Shown: positions 12,390 through 23,942 of the stretch, one piece after another | Layout: the number at the start of each line of letters is the position of its first letter | Numbering within the stretch: position 1 is the first letter of the stretch | Assembly: GCA_003586115.2 (NCBI GenBank) | Contig: QVOM02000073.1 | Span: forward strand, 50,757,712 to 50,821,711 | Length of the DNA: 64,000 bases | Source of the DNA: Salvator merianae | Lineage: Eukaryota; Chordata; Lepidosauria; Squamata; Teiidae | Reading direction: 5' to 3' | Translations under genes and position numbers: made by a program | Notes under the pieces: generated by a model | Database searches by the model: none | Seen by the model: only the letters and a program-made list of their open reading frames with translations | What the model was told of the DNA's origin: nothing

Positions 12390-12531
12390 GGGCCTTTCTG
12401 CACTTTCTACCTTAGAATGGGATAATTATAGTCCAGCTGCTCCTGGTACAGCTGTGAAGCACTCCACAGCTATACCAGGAGCAGCTGGACTATAATTATC
12501 CCATTCTAAGGTAGAAAGTGCAGAAAGGCCC
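12390..12531. mobile_element. 142-bp near-perfect palindromic MITE
   Basis: The outer 59 bp of each arm are exact reverse complements, beginning GGGCCTTTCTGCACTTTC. The inner part pairs with only two mismatches down to a tiny loop at about 12460. It is flanked by AAT on both sides, a 3-bp target duplication. It is non-coding, and the transcript would fold into one long hairpin. The ends match the TTTCTGCA family. Near-identity of the arms suggests a young copy or recent gene conversion between arms. Confidence 0.85.
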
Positions 12532-13265
12532 AATTAGTCCTCCCCTCTACCTCTCACCGGCTGCATTCCAGTGGTCATTGATCTTTTATCATCTGACTTC
12601 TCCTTCTCATATTCTAAGCTGCAGCAGTTTTGTTGACTTAGAGATCTGAACAGCCTAGCAGTATAGGGACAGAGTGGTAGGAACACACAAAAAAAGGAAC
12701 CCTCAGAGAGTATCCAAATGAATTTACAATGCTCCAGGCTATGGTAATGTGGTTCCAGTACTACTTAAATAAGAAATCAGGAACCAGCTGATTTGGCCAT
12801 TCCAACTGGCCATTCCAAGAACAAAAATGCACCCAGCTTTCACAATTTTATTGGTCATATGTGGGGATAAAAGTGGTCTCCATTTATAAAGTGGAAAAGC
12901 TGATGGCTACATGCTATCTGATTGTCAACATGGCTTTGTTGGTATTATCTATACTAACTGTCAGTCGTCTTCCAAGATGTCAGACCAAAATGTTTCACAT
13001 CTCCCACTCCCACCTCTCTAAAACCAGCTTAGACTTGTACATTGAACAGGTTCCCATTCAATCCCATATAGTTTGGGTAGGGGCCACAACAAGATCCAGG
13101 AACAGGGATCACAACCTGCCTGCACAGTAACCTAGGAGAGCGAGTGAGGACAATGAGGAGAGTGATTGAGGAATGCTATCTGTGATCTCTGTCACTGCTC
13201 AGCTTCCCCCCACTTTTGTAGAAGGCAAGGCTTACGAGCTATTAGTCCTTTTATATGCTAAGTTT
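12532..13265. other. unassigned DNA
   Basis: No gene or element was recognised. The frame 12861-13130 has no supporting features. Confidence 0.45.
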
Positions 13266-13361
13266 GACCCTTTATGCACTGGGAGGGATCTGCCATAGTC
13301 TACACTAGCATGTGAATGGCAGGTCCCTATTTCGGGATATAATCTGGAATAAGGCCCAGTG
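13266..13361. mobile_element. fragment of TTTCTGCA-family MITE
   Basis: GACCCTTTATGCACTGGG at the left and the internal GGATATAATCTGGAATAAGGCC block match the 10963 copy. It is degenerate, without a readable target duplication. Confidence 0.55.
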
Positions 13362-16223
13362 TTCTAACACTGGCTATCAAAACATCAAGTATGTTGTTAT
13401 GTTGTCTCATCACCAGTTACCAGGTACGGGAATACGGTCAACACACACTGCTTTGAACTATTTTTTCTCTGTTGTCTTTTTCCTCAACAAATTATTGTTG
13501 TTATTGTTGTTATTAATTAATCTACAAGAGATTGATGGCAGTTCTCGTGAAGGGCTTGTTCTGTGGAAGGACCATGGTGCTGTTGATTTGCTGGATTTGC
13601 CAAGCTCAGGTTATTCCCCAGAAAAAGTCTCAGCATTTATTTTATACGTGCGGTTAAATTTCCTATGAATTAAGAGTCAGCGTGACACAACCCGTTTGGT
13701 CTGCCTCATATCCCTGCAATAGGCTAAGTGCCTATTTTTATCCACATTTAAGCAATTGTTTGAATTGACCATGCCTTAAACCTAATTCATGATATGAATG
13801 ACATGTAGAATTGGCCATTTCCATTCATCATGTATGATGAGATCATTTCCAGTAAACTTTTCAAATACTGTAATGTGAGAGGCCTCTGGCTGATGTTCGC
13901 TTATAATGCATTGCAGTTGATTTAAACTTGGAAGCCTTTGACTGAGGCGGGACACTGTATTTATTCCTAAGTTATGCTCTTTTTGGAGGTTTCCATGCAG
14001 TTAGGCATCAAAAGCTGGGAATGTTTCAGACATATTTAGTTCATGTTATTTACAATTCCCATTCTGCTTAAAATATTTTCTGACTGAGTCTGTCCTATTT
14101 TCTGCTACTTACACTATAAAGAGAGCAACCAATATACTGCCAAGAGTTGAAGCATTGCAACAAATATTAAAGGAGGTATTCATTTGCAAACCAGGTTAAT
14201 GTGGAACAGTCCAAGAGAGGCTATTCACCTAACTGCTTGAGCCTCTAACAGTTGTGCATTTTTTTCTGTTAGCCCATGCTGACCTCCCAGAGGCTGAACA
14301 GGCGGTATTACTGCTGCCGACAACATGTTCAGCTGAGTGGTTTGGGACTGGATACCAGCTGAAGTTTTGAAGCCATAATTACAATCAAGTGGAAAATGAT
14401 GTCCTGGATTCTGCTCAATAATACTTAACTAGCTTTTGATTGAAGACTATCCCACCAAAATACAGTTTAGGAAGACTCTTCCTATGGGACAGTGAATTTC
14501 CACATTTCAGACGGAAAAGAGCCAAACTGCTGAACAAAACTTGGCCAATATTTAGCAAGAGCAGTGCCTCTTTAGGTGTGGTGCCAATTCAGTGAGAAGG
14601 ACACTGGAGCTCTCCAGTGTGTCCACCAGAGCAGTAAAAATGCACTCTGAATGCACTGAATGAGCCATTCAGTGTGCTCTCTGCCACATTTGGACAAACT
14701 GTGGCAGAGCATCTGCCTTACAGAGCCTGCACTATGCAGACATCATGCTGGCAAAGCACCACTTCCAGGGCCTTCTCTGACACCAGGAGGCCCTTAGCCT
14801 TTGGAGCTGACAGCTCCAGGTCTGAGCTGTCATATCTGAAGATACAGAAGTGTGAGGTGTGGGCCATCACATGCCCCACCTTGGGGGTAGGAGACAATGT
14901 CTCCAGCACAGTTCACCCTATGCCACCAAGGAGTGGATGCAGCCTTAACTGGTTAATGTTTATTTCACTTATAGTAAATTCATTTATAATTTTAAATTGT
15001 GGTATATTTTAAAGATAGGTTGCCATATTATGGATAATATGTGTTGGATTTTTTTTTTACATATTTTAAAAAATAATAACTGTATGATGTTTCACTGTTT
15101 GCGTTCCTTCAAACCACAAACAGTCCTTTCATGCAAGTTTTACATGCAACAGATCAATTAGTTGAGATTGCTTTATAATTTCCAGGTTCATCACATTCCC
15201 TTATTTATTTATTTTTTTTGCAGAAAAATAAAATGGAATCTGTACTTGTGACTTATGTTACTCCTTCTTTTCTTTCCATCCTCCATATGAGAATAAAGTT
15301 GGCCTCTATATTCTTAAAGAAGTTGCTCCAAAGTACAGCAAAGCCAGTGTTCTGTCTGTGAATGTTGCTTCCAAACAAAACTGTGTATAATATATGAAGG
15401 AATAGCAATGCAATGCATTAGTTACCATGGGAATTAGGCTGTTTAACAAATGCTACAATAGAAAGTTCTTGTCCATAGCCAAAGACCATGTGGCTTATTT
15501 GATATAGATCCTAGTACTTTCTTAATGAGGAATAGAGTATTCAACTGGTAGGAGCTTCTATTAGATTAAAAAGCCTATGAACTGTGCTCAGATTTTTGTG
15601 GCATTAATATTCGCGCTCGCTCTCCGGTGTGCTGGGCGGGCAGAGAAGGACCTGGCTGCATGTGCCACCCAGGACAACATGCCACCCAGGGCGGCCCACC
15701 CCTCCTGCCCCCCGCTTCCTATGCCACTGGATGGGATAAAAATGCAAACAATAAATAATAAATCAAATCATTTTTTTAATATATGACATTTGAAGTTTTT
15801 CAAAAATATATAATTTGCTGCTACTAGTTTGTTTTATTGTGTTGGCTGGTTTGGGCTGCTTTCTTCCCCTTCACAGTATACAGTAACACAAAAATATAAT
15901 ATGCTATAAATATTTCAAATATAAAAGTAAGGGGACTTAGTATAATCTATCCATGCTTTTGTGTGTTCTCTTCAAACATAGAATGGTAAACATATCTTTC
16001 TGTTGTGACTGCCAGAGATGGTTCTTGGAGTGCTTCCTCAAGGAAGATGAGGGAAGGGCAAGGCACCAGTTAAAAGTCTCACTGAGACCTTAATGAACTA
16101 CATTTTGAACCTCACTGAGGGAACCTCCAGACAGTAAGAGGAAAATGCATGCTCCTGTTTCGATCCTGCAGTTGTTTCTCACTGTTCCTGACAGACAGCA
16201 GGGTGAAATCACAGGGCAAGCTT
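13362..16223. other. mostly unique DNA; possible conserved non-coding stretch and a GC-rich patch
   Basis: A (TTG/TTA)n patch lies at 13490-13520. Positions about 13730-14120 are non-repetitive and rich in homeodomain-like TAAT/ATTA words. Positions about 14560-14950 hold GC-richer DNA with short internal inverted words and may be another inverted-repeat element. Positions 15605-15735 are an abrupt GC-rich, CpG-containing island in A+T-rich surroundings. No gene could be assigned. Confidence 0.45.
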
Positions 16224-16436
16224 GGGCCCTTATTTCATGTGTTCCTGGTGATGGAAATACTGGGAGCTGACTATCAGTTCCCAGTAAGGCTGTGGAGCAC
16301 AAATGTGTGCTCCACAGCTAGGAGCAATCGGGTGCAGCATTATGCTGCTCCTAATCACTCGGGATTCTGCAAAGTGCAGACACGCTTTGCTATCAAGCGT
16401 CGTTGACACTTGCTAGCACAAAGTGCAAAAAGGCCC
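16224..16436. mobile_element. fragment of TTCACACTT-family transposon
   Basis: The segment holds the internal block found in the 63049 copy (GGGAGCTGACTATCAG, then a TGGAGCAC/GTGCTCCACAGCT hairpin at about 16291-16320). It ends with AAGTGCAAAAAGGCCC, matching the family terminus. The left half is shortened. Confidence 0.65.
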
Positions 16437-16731
16437 CAAGTGGAGAAATGCTCCACTCATGGAATCCAATCATCTCCTCCTCCTCCTCACTTAATTAGAA
16501 GAAGTGAGCTGTACCAAAATCTTTGGCATGGCTGATGATGACTATGATAAGGTTCAAGAGACATGTGATTTCATCAAATAATACTTAAATCTACTGTGCC
16601 CCATGGGGACAAATATTGACCAATTTCTCCCTGAACAGCAAATATGCCTGCTTGCTGTAAATCACAGAATATGGCAGAGCCTGAGAAAAGGTCTTGTACT
16701 CGATGAGCTTCTCAAGCTCCCCATGAAGTTA

Positions 16732-16945
16732 GGCGGTGATCACACACAGTAAAATTAAAAGAAACAAAACAAAAACATATCTGAGGATGCTCAGAGGGAA
16801 CTTAGAGCTAGTCACAGGTGAAAACATTCACACACTAGTCTGCCTCTCCTCCTCTCATTAGAAGATGGGATGAGAACACAAGGGCCACACCATACTGTCT
16901 ATGCTACGGCATATCTTTTTGCAGCTGGACATGTGTAGCACAAAT
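16732..16945. mobile_element. degenerate copy of GCTGCATTCACATG-family element
   Basis: It shares the internal order of the 25769 copy: 'CATATCTGAGG', then 'TTCACACACTAGTCTGC', 'GATGGGATGAGAACACAAGG' and 'GCCACA', ending near GACATGTGTAGC. Its ends are poorly conserved. It is non-coding. Confidence 0.55.
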
Positions 16946-18229
16946 GTAGAAATCTGAACTGGAAAGTGTAAGCGACTATTAGAAAGCATAGGGTTGGCAC
17001 TAAGACTAGAATCCATCTTAGCTATGGGGCAACATAGGGGATGCAATCCCCCATACTTTGATCTGCTGACTTTAGTCTTTAGACTTTGCCACTTCCCACA
17101 GAAAATCTCTTTTGTTTAGTTGTTTGTGCCACAGAACAACCTAATCCTATCAACTTGCAGCAGGAAAATTCCACTTGAACTAGTAGTGTTCATACTGTGG
17201 GCAAAGACAGCTACTGGATTAGTATGCTAATATAGGTGCCCAAATTGAAGAGCTGATTTAATTACTGCAACTTGTTTAACTGATTTAGAAAAGCTTGAAG
17301 TTGTCAATCTTTAGCTCATCCCTGTTGTAGCTCAAACATCTGTTCCACTTTTCATGTTTTGGGGTATGCGTTTTTCATTGGATGTCACCATTCCATCATC
17401 CCATATCACTCAAGATTCAACTAAAGCTGAACTTTATGTGCTTAGTGTGTGCTTGGATTTGAAAAAATATGTAGGCAAATCACTTCATTGAAATCACTCC
17501 AGGGATAATGCTTATAGTGGCTCTGTCTTTATCGCGGTTTGCTTATCAAGAACTGTGACGCACATTGCCGCCAGGGCAAGGACAGCCAAGGATCAGGAGT
17601 ATAATCAGATTTTCATGATGACTTATAGTGGCAACTGTCCCCAGAGGCATTTAAGACCGATTACCCACTGAATTACTAGACTCTGCAGTTTACTCCACTG
17701 GTACTGATCCACCAGAGCACAAGTATTTTGATCATCTCAAAGTCTCTCACTATGAGCTTTACAATTTGCCTGATTGTTTATGAGTGCTTGTGCTTTGGCA
17801 ACACTCTAGTTTTTTCAGAGAAGATTGTCCTTGACCAAGGTAAGACCCCAGGAAGGGTATAAATCCTCTTACTTCTTCCCTTTAGCTCATTTTTCTCAAC
17901 CCTCTTCCACTTCATTTCGCTTAAATTTAATTCTCCCCTTCTTCCTACTTCTACAATCCAAACTATTGAGATCCAATTCCTTTTTTTAATAAAAAAGGGA
18001 GTGATGGCTTGGCACAGTTGCCCCCATTCATTTCAAGGGCATAATCAATATGAGATAGTGGGGAGCAGCAACTGATGAAATTGAGCTGGCAAATTATGGG
18101 GTAGGATTTCATGACATCGAGGGGTTCTGAACTTCAGCACCACCTCTCCTCAGCTACCAGATTGGACCTAACTAGTCCTTATCTTTCCATGGACTCAACT
18201 AACAACTAGCTGTGATTGGCTGAAAAGTC
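16946..18229. other. unassigned DNA
   Basis: No gene or element was recognised. There is an A/T homopolymer patch at 17980-17998. Confidence 0.45.
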
Positions 18230-19352
18230 TCAATGCACCAAAAAAAATGGAGGAGGACATGTTAAGAGAAATCTTTTCCCCAGTTGACAAGAACTGGATG
18301 CAATGGCATTCATTCAAAATTTTATTAAAATCCCAGGAAATTCAAGCTTCTAATAACAGACCAATATCTTGAGAAAATTATAAAAACTTCCTTGATATCA
18401 TTAAAAGGAATTACTGCTAAAATATACAACTTATCAAGCCGCAGAATGGTCCGACTTGAAGGGAAACTGGGAACAAGATATCAAAGTAACATTATCACAT
18501 GCTGAATGGAGGAAAATAATTCATAAATAAAACTCATGATCCTCATCCCAAATAAAAGAGCTCCATACAAAACTAATTTATAGATGGTACAAAACTCCCT
18601 GTCAGATATCCAGCATTACAAGACAACCAACAGAGAGGCTGCTGGGAACAACCAACATATATACACATGCAGTGGAGCTGTATTGAAGTAAAAAAAAGGA
18701 GAGAGAGAGTAGTAGTAAAACAAGATTTACAAATAATTTTGGGATTCCAGATACCACTGATTCCAATAATATATTTAATGTAGGATTTATCTACCTTGAA
18801 ACTGTGAAAATAAGAGGAAAACCTATTACATTCCCAACTATTTGCAGCTCAATTTCAAATTGTCAAATTGGTAAGTATCAGATAACTTGTCCAGAAAAGA
18901 ATGGTACACAAAAATATGGGAGATCTTACTAAATGAAACAATTATACAGACTAAATTACAGAGGGGGAAATTTATCAAAGCCTGTAAGGAAACATGGCAG
19001 AATTTTTTTCAAATGATACCAAAGCTACATGATGTGGAAATCCCTGAAGAGGCAAATTTGATAAGGTGGTTATACTGATTCGAAGTTGAATTAATAAAGA
19101 GGGCTTCAATATTTAACTAGTGTGAACATGATATTCTGTAATCATTGTATTGTACTGATGTATGGGCAAGAGAGAAGGGTAGGTGTGTTTTCTTTCTCAT
19201 GCTTGTTGTTAGTCTATGTCTAGCTGATAACTGTTAGCATGACATTTTTATTTTGTTGTATGTGGATTTTATGTTTGTATCTTTGTATGTGAGACATATA
19301 TGTTATGTCATATATGGACCAATCTAAATAAACTTTGTATTTTTTTTTTTTT
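18230..19352 (+). pseudogene. L1 LINE ORF2 C-terminus and 3' end
   Basis: Broken plus-strand frames resemble L1 ORF2. The last one (18887-19078) has the 'WYTKIWEILLNE' and 'KACKETWQNFF' type C-terminal pattern. It is followed by a 3' UTR with CTAAATAAACTTTG and a terminal T-run at 19340-19352. A tail written as T on the sense strand is odd for L1 and may be a later homopolymer change. The copy is 5'-truncated and non-functional. Confidence 0.65.
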
Positions 19353-19820
19353 AATCTCCATACACAACATGCCTGACTGAGCTCTATGTTCCATTTTTCT
19401 GTCTTGTTTCTAGCCAGAGAAACACTTAGTGTTCTTTTTGCTTCTCACTGTGTATACGTTACTGTTTATTTTCTCTCAGAATCTTGTGCTTCAAGTTGCA
19501 TTACTATTTGACTAATCTTCCAACTTTCCATCAAGGTCTAAACCATCAAGCCACCTTTCTGGGTTTTCTATACTGGAAGTGGATGTAACTCTGCTTGGAG
19601 TTAGGAAACTACTCATTTGACAAGATGCCAGGAATCTGATATCATATCAACAGAATGAAACTCAGAATGTGATTCAGCTGAAATAGGACAGAACCACAGG
19701 ACTGTATCAACAGAACCACAGAAGTACCTGGGAAGTACAATAATCAGGAAGGACATCAAGACCTATGCATTCACAGAATCTCAACCCGTCTTTACTACTG
19801 TCAGACTGAACTTTACTGTT

Positions 19821-21093
19821 TTGAATGTGTCTAAGGTGATCCCCGTGTGTCAACCTTATTTGAAACTGACATGGAATCAGTGGAAGTATTGGGAGGCCAA
19901 GTGTTGTCCTCATACCCTCATAGAAGACAGAAAAGAGACCTTAGGAGGAATGGGAAGTGGAGGAACAGTGTTGAACTCCATTAGTAATGAAATTTTGGCA
20001 ACCAAACTTGGAGTGGCTGGAAGCAGAACAAAGAGTCTTGGCATCTCCACTGCTCTGGGACTGACAGGTGCAGCAAGTAATAGGTTTGTTTGGCCAGTTG
20101 CTCCCACAGTGGGTTGGAGTGGAAAAAGAGATTATTGAGGACTTGGGGACTTCCATCCAACACACAGTCCACAATCTTTCTGTCGCCATTAATGTACACA
20201 GTTGCAAAGTAACCTGATTGCTTTTGCTTCACAGGTCATCCAATCTAGCTTAATGGGACATTTGCATCCTGTACCTTATCTTGGTTTACCTTTAACTAAT
20301 GATAATGCAACTTTGCTTCCTTTTAAGTTATATCATTGGACCCTTGGTACACATTTCCTTGATATGACAGGTTGTGTCTTCCAGAATAAATGGGTTCATT
20401 GTTTCCACAGACTAGAAGGTATAGAACAGTCTACTGTAGAACGGTTTGTACAGATTCCAGTTAATGATTCAAGTATGGTTCAGTTTAATCAAGGTTGCTT
20501 TTGTTTAAGGACTCCCTGTTCCCATATTATTGCATTCCCTGGAGAAAACCATATGTCCATAGATAAAAGTTTAGGTAACCCCTGTTTCTGCTGCTTAAGA
20601 ATACAAGATTGTACTGGAAAAGAGATTTATTTAAGAGAAATTCACAATGATGTCTTGGAAGAAGATGTCCACATGCTCCCATCTTCTGAAATAGTTGACT
20701 TTTTTTTGGAGGAGGAGCTTCATGTATTTGCTTGGATTAGAAAATTGACAGAACTTAGTGATAAAGCAAAGAAGGTGGTCTTTACTGAGAACAAACTAAA
20801 AATATCAGCAAACCATGAGGCTAAAGAGATTATTAATGTTAAGAGAACAGATAGAAGGTGTAGCAAAACACTCTTGGTGGAGATCTCTTTTTGATTGGTC
20901 AAGCACTTCTACAGGAATTTTGAATTTGGCTATATATTCCATTGTAATTTTATTCCTGGGTCAAATAATTGTTTTAATTTTAACTGGGATTGCTTCGAGC
21001 AGACTGAACAGAATCTATCTGCAGTTACCAAGTCACATCCATGCCCGAATATTATTCCTAGACAGATATATTGGAAATATCTTGTCTAGATAA
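19821..21093 (+). pseudogene. env: endogenous retrovirus Env-like pseudogene
   Basis: Three consecutive plus-strand frames (19821-20138, 20202-20894 and 20815-21093) together look like a retroviral envelope protein, mainly the transmembrane subunit. Near 19940-19990 a glycine-rich hydrophobic stretch follows charged residues, as expected for a fusion peptide after a cleavage region. The middle frame carries closely spaced Cys pairs. The last frame has a strong 25-residue hydrophobic segment (about 20920-20995), a plausible membrane anchor, then a short basic tail. It is followed at once by a polypurine tract and an LTR, as for a terminal env gene. The readable part has no gammaretroviral CX6CC motif, so the retroviral group is undetermined. 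Two frame changes and stops show that it is inactive, and gag and pol are absent. Confidence 0.6.
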
Positions 21094-21099
21094 GGGGAA
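21091..21099 (+). other. polypurine tract (retroviral)
   Basis: TAAGGGGAA lies directly before TGAATAAAGC, the inferred first bases of the 3' LTR. A purine run just upstream of an LTR starting with TG is the site of plus-strand DNA priming in retroviruses. A position right after the Env-like frame fits this role. Confidence 0.5.
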
Positions 21100-21970
21100 T
21101 GAATAAAGCATGATTACCCATAATTCTAAGACCTCAGAGTTCTGTGTCACCAAAAGACAAGACTTTGCCAAGGTACAGGCACCTCTGATAGAATCCTGGG
21201 CAACATTGGAAAGATGGCAATTAAGCTATTTGGCATGCCAGACAAACCTATTGATCACACAAGATCTGGATATATAACTGGAGAGCTCCCTATTAAGAAT
21301 GCAAGCAGCTGCATTGAAACTGACTGAGACATTGGCTTTTGTTTAAAAATCACCCATTTAAATCCATCACCACTGTCTAGAAGTGTGTTCCTCCACCTGG
21401 GCTCATTTACTCAGAAGGAAGCAAGCACCAAATATGGTCAATAATTACAACAATGTTACATCACTTGGCCCCTCCCCTCTACATTTTCCCACTGGAGTTT
21501 GCCCATGGATTTACATTACCACAGCTTTTCAACCACTTCCCTGGGCAGAACCCAAGATGAGGGACAGTCCCCAGTCCAGATTTGCATAAAAGGGCACATC
21601 CAGAGCAGCCAGACATGCTCAGATCCTCTGTGACATCACTTACCATCTACGCTGCCAACATCTGAAGCCTCTGCTGCTGCACTGCCACATGAAGCCGCTC
21701 TGCTCGACTTTGCTTTGCTTTGTGACTGACCAGCTGCTTCAGCCCAAAGCAGCTCCACTTACCTTGGCTAAGGTCTGGAGCCAACTACCTTCACTACTTT
21801 GCTGACACAGAATTGTGCTCTTCTGGAGCTTGGCAACTCTGCTGGAAACTTTCCTGGACTTTGGAGCTTCATTGCTGGCAACACATCCTCAGTCGCAACC
21901 CCCCTTCACCTCTGAGGGTGAGAACTGCCTGCCTCTGGCTGGTCTAAGGCTCTATTTTAATAGAATAGGG
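21100..21970 (+). repeat. 3' LTR of the Env-bearing element (end uncertain)
   Basis: The LTR is inferred to start with TG at 21100. A TATA-like GCATAAAAGG lies at 21584-21593 in GC-richer sequence, consistent with a U3 promoter and R start near 21615. Its first 250 bp are related to 47723-48260: both share CACCAAA-G-CAAG, CCAAGGTACAG and GAGCTATTTGGCAT-CCAGA-like blocks. The right boundary was not found; 21970 is an estimate. Confidence 0.5.
21584..21593 (+). promoter_or_regulatory. TATA-like box in the LTR
   Basis: GCATAAAAGG lies about 490 bp into the inferred LTR, followed about 25-30 bp later by GC-richer sequence with AGCAGCCAGACATG. It is a plausible Pol II core promoter; no initiator can be proven. 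Confidence 0.45.
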
Positions 21971-23509
21971 CAGATTTTAAGCAGATTTCCTCTTCCTTCC
22001 TACTCCTTTCCACTCCTATCCATCAAAATTGAGTTTAAATGAGCCTTCATGCATAAAAATTTGATATATGGGAATTTTTCTCCTTATTTGACCTTCCATG
22101 CATGCTCAATAAATGGCACGGAGGCAGATCTACGTCTGTTACTACACAGGAACTGTAGGTTCCTCTATAGCTTTGACAGCTTTCCTCCCTCTGGTGGTCA
22201 TCAAAATCTGTCATGTTTTATGCCTTTTCAAAGCTTTTGCTACAGTTTTTAATAGTTTGCTTTCTAATTTCACTTAATCTCAGTTTGGATGTATCTTTCC
22301 TGTCTCCTGATTGTTCTTTTGGGGAGTTCCCGTGCAGGTTTATCATTTTTAAACCCACAGCATAAAGATCTCATTGGGAGCTAGTTGCCTGGGTGAGCTA
22401 TTTTTCCCATTAAAAACATTATACCCAGTGTGCTGCTTGCAACAGTACCTAACTGCACCATCCTATCATTCAACACCATATTGAATGATTTGTGCTCCCA
22501 TACCATTCTGTCCCTCTCTTGTGACCACTGCACTTTTAGGTCATCAGCTGACTGCTGGAAAAGTGCACTAAAGGGAACTTGAACTCAATGTGTTTAAAGG
22601 AAGTATGACAAAATGAATGTGGAAAGAGACTGCATTTAGCATAACAGCAGGGGTCCCCAAATAGCTTTCAAAACACTGGTTTAAATATCATTGCCTACTG
22701 CCACACCATACAGAATCATTTTTGATCACTTTAAAATCTTTGAAGGTAGATACGATTATATTTCCTACATCTTCCAAAATGAAGGTTTATGCAAGGAACT
22801 CACATAGCTTATCTTGCCTCCACCTTTCACACTTTCACTTCTTAACCCTGCAATTTAACTATGCTCTTATCGTCTTTGATTCTTCAATACCCTTTCTGAT
22901 CCATGACTGCAAATCTTTGTTCAAGATAGAATCATTTTCCCAGTAAAAGGAAAGCTTCAACAGTTCATATGGAAATACTAAAATAATTTCCATAAATTGG
23001 ATGGGAGTGGCTTCTGTGAACTTAAAAAGAAAAGAAAAAAACCTTAAAACTTTGTACCCAAGGGACACAGGCAACTACAAATGATCTCTTACTGGAAAAT
23101 ATTTCTGCAGCCAAACCATCTGTAATTTTTGTCTGACTCATCTGAAACCAGACGAGCAAGATGAGTTACCTTTTGTAATAAAAGAGTCTAATACATAAAT
23201 ATTATTTTCAAGCAGCCTCGTTACTCTATGCACAAAGCATGTTTCAAAGCCTGTGTGGATATTTTCCATGAGAGCACCACCTAAGCACGATAATCCCAGC
23301 TACTGCTATTATGTAACATCTGCTTTCAATTTTCAATTGATTTATGTTAATATGTAGCAAATTACACATAAATTGAAATCCTCATTTAAATAATAGCAAA
23401 ATTTTAACAATTCTCTCTATTAGATATTATGCTACAGTTAAACAGAACAATATATGCTTATACATCTCCAATGAAGTTTGCTTATATGTTCATACCGTGG
23501 GTTAAGTAA
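21971..23509. other. unassigned DNA; possible conserved non-coding segment
   Basis: No gene was found. Positions 23080-23480 are non-repetitive and dense in AATT/TAAT words (for example TTTTCAATTGATTTATG), the look of a developmental non-coding element. This is compositional inference only. Confidence 0.4.
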
Positions 23510-23939
23510 AGGCCTTTTCATGCTTACCTCTTTGTGGGCATACAGATGCTCACTAGGTAAGGTCATCTGCACTCAGCTGTCATTGCAGCATCCGAGAGCA
23601 TCTACAGTCGCTCCCAGACACTGCTAGTTAGAAGGCTCCTAGTTAGCAGCATTTGCACCCTCGTCTGGGTGTGAATGCTGTGAGTAGGCGGCACAGCATG
23701 GTGGGGCTGCACAGTCATGTGCCGTGTCCCAATCGCCATGGCAATGGCCGGATATTGCCGCAGCCACTGTCATGGCGATTGGGCCTGCCATCCACATTTC
23801 AAGTGCTGGTGGTCCTGTTTAGGCCATTACCAGCTCTTGAATTATGGATTACTGCCTCCATACCTGATCCCTTCCAGTCTGGTATGGTATTGCTATGCTA
23901 TTCCCATACTATACCAGGCAGTAAAGTGTGAACAGGCCC
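23510..23939. mobile_element. 430-bp TTCACACTT-family transposon with TAA target duplication
   Basis: The left end AGGCCTTTTCATGCTTACC and the reverse-complemented right end GGGCCTGTTCACACTTTAC form the terminal inverted repeats. It is flanked by TAA at 23507-23509 and 23940-23942, a 3-bp duplication matching the usual PIF/Harbinger target. The interior contains a CATGGCGATTGGG/CCCAATCGCCATGG inverted word pair (about 23728 and 23770). The open frames inside (23653-23931 and 23717-24010) are not supported as genes. Confidence 0.75.
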
Positions 23940-23942
23940 TAA

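Noticed and set aside
19333..19352. T-run at the L1 3' end taken as evidence of minus orientation
   Set aside because: Coding remnants upstream and AATAAA read on the plus strand; the T-run is better explained as a local homopolymer.
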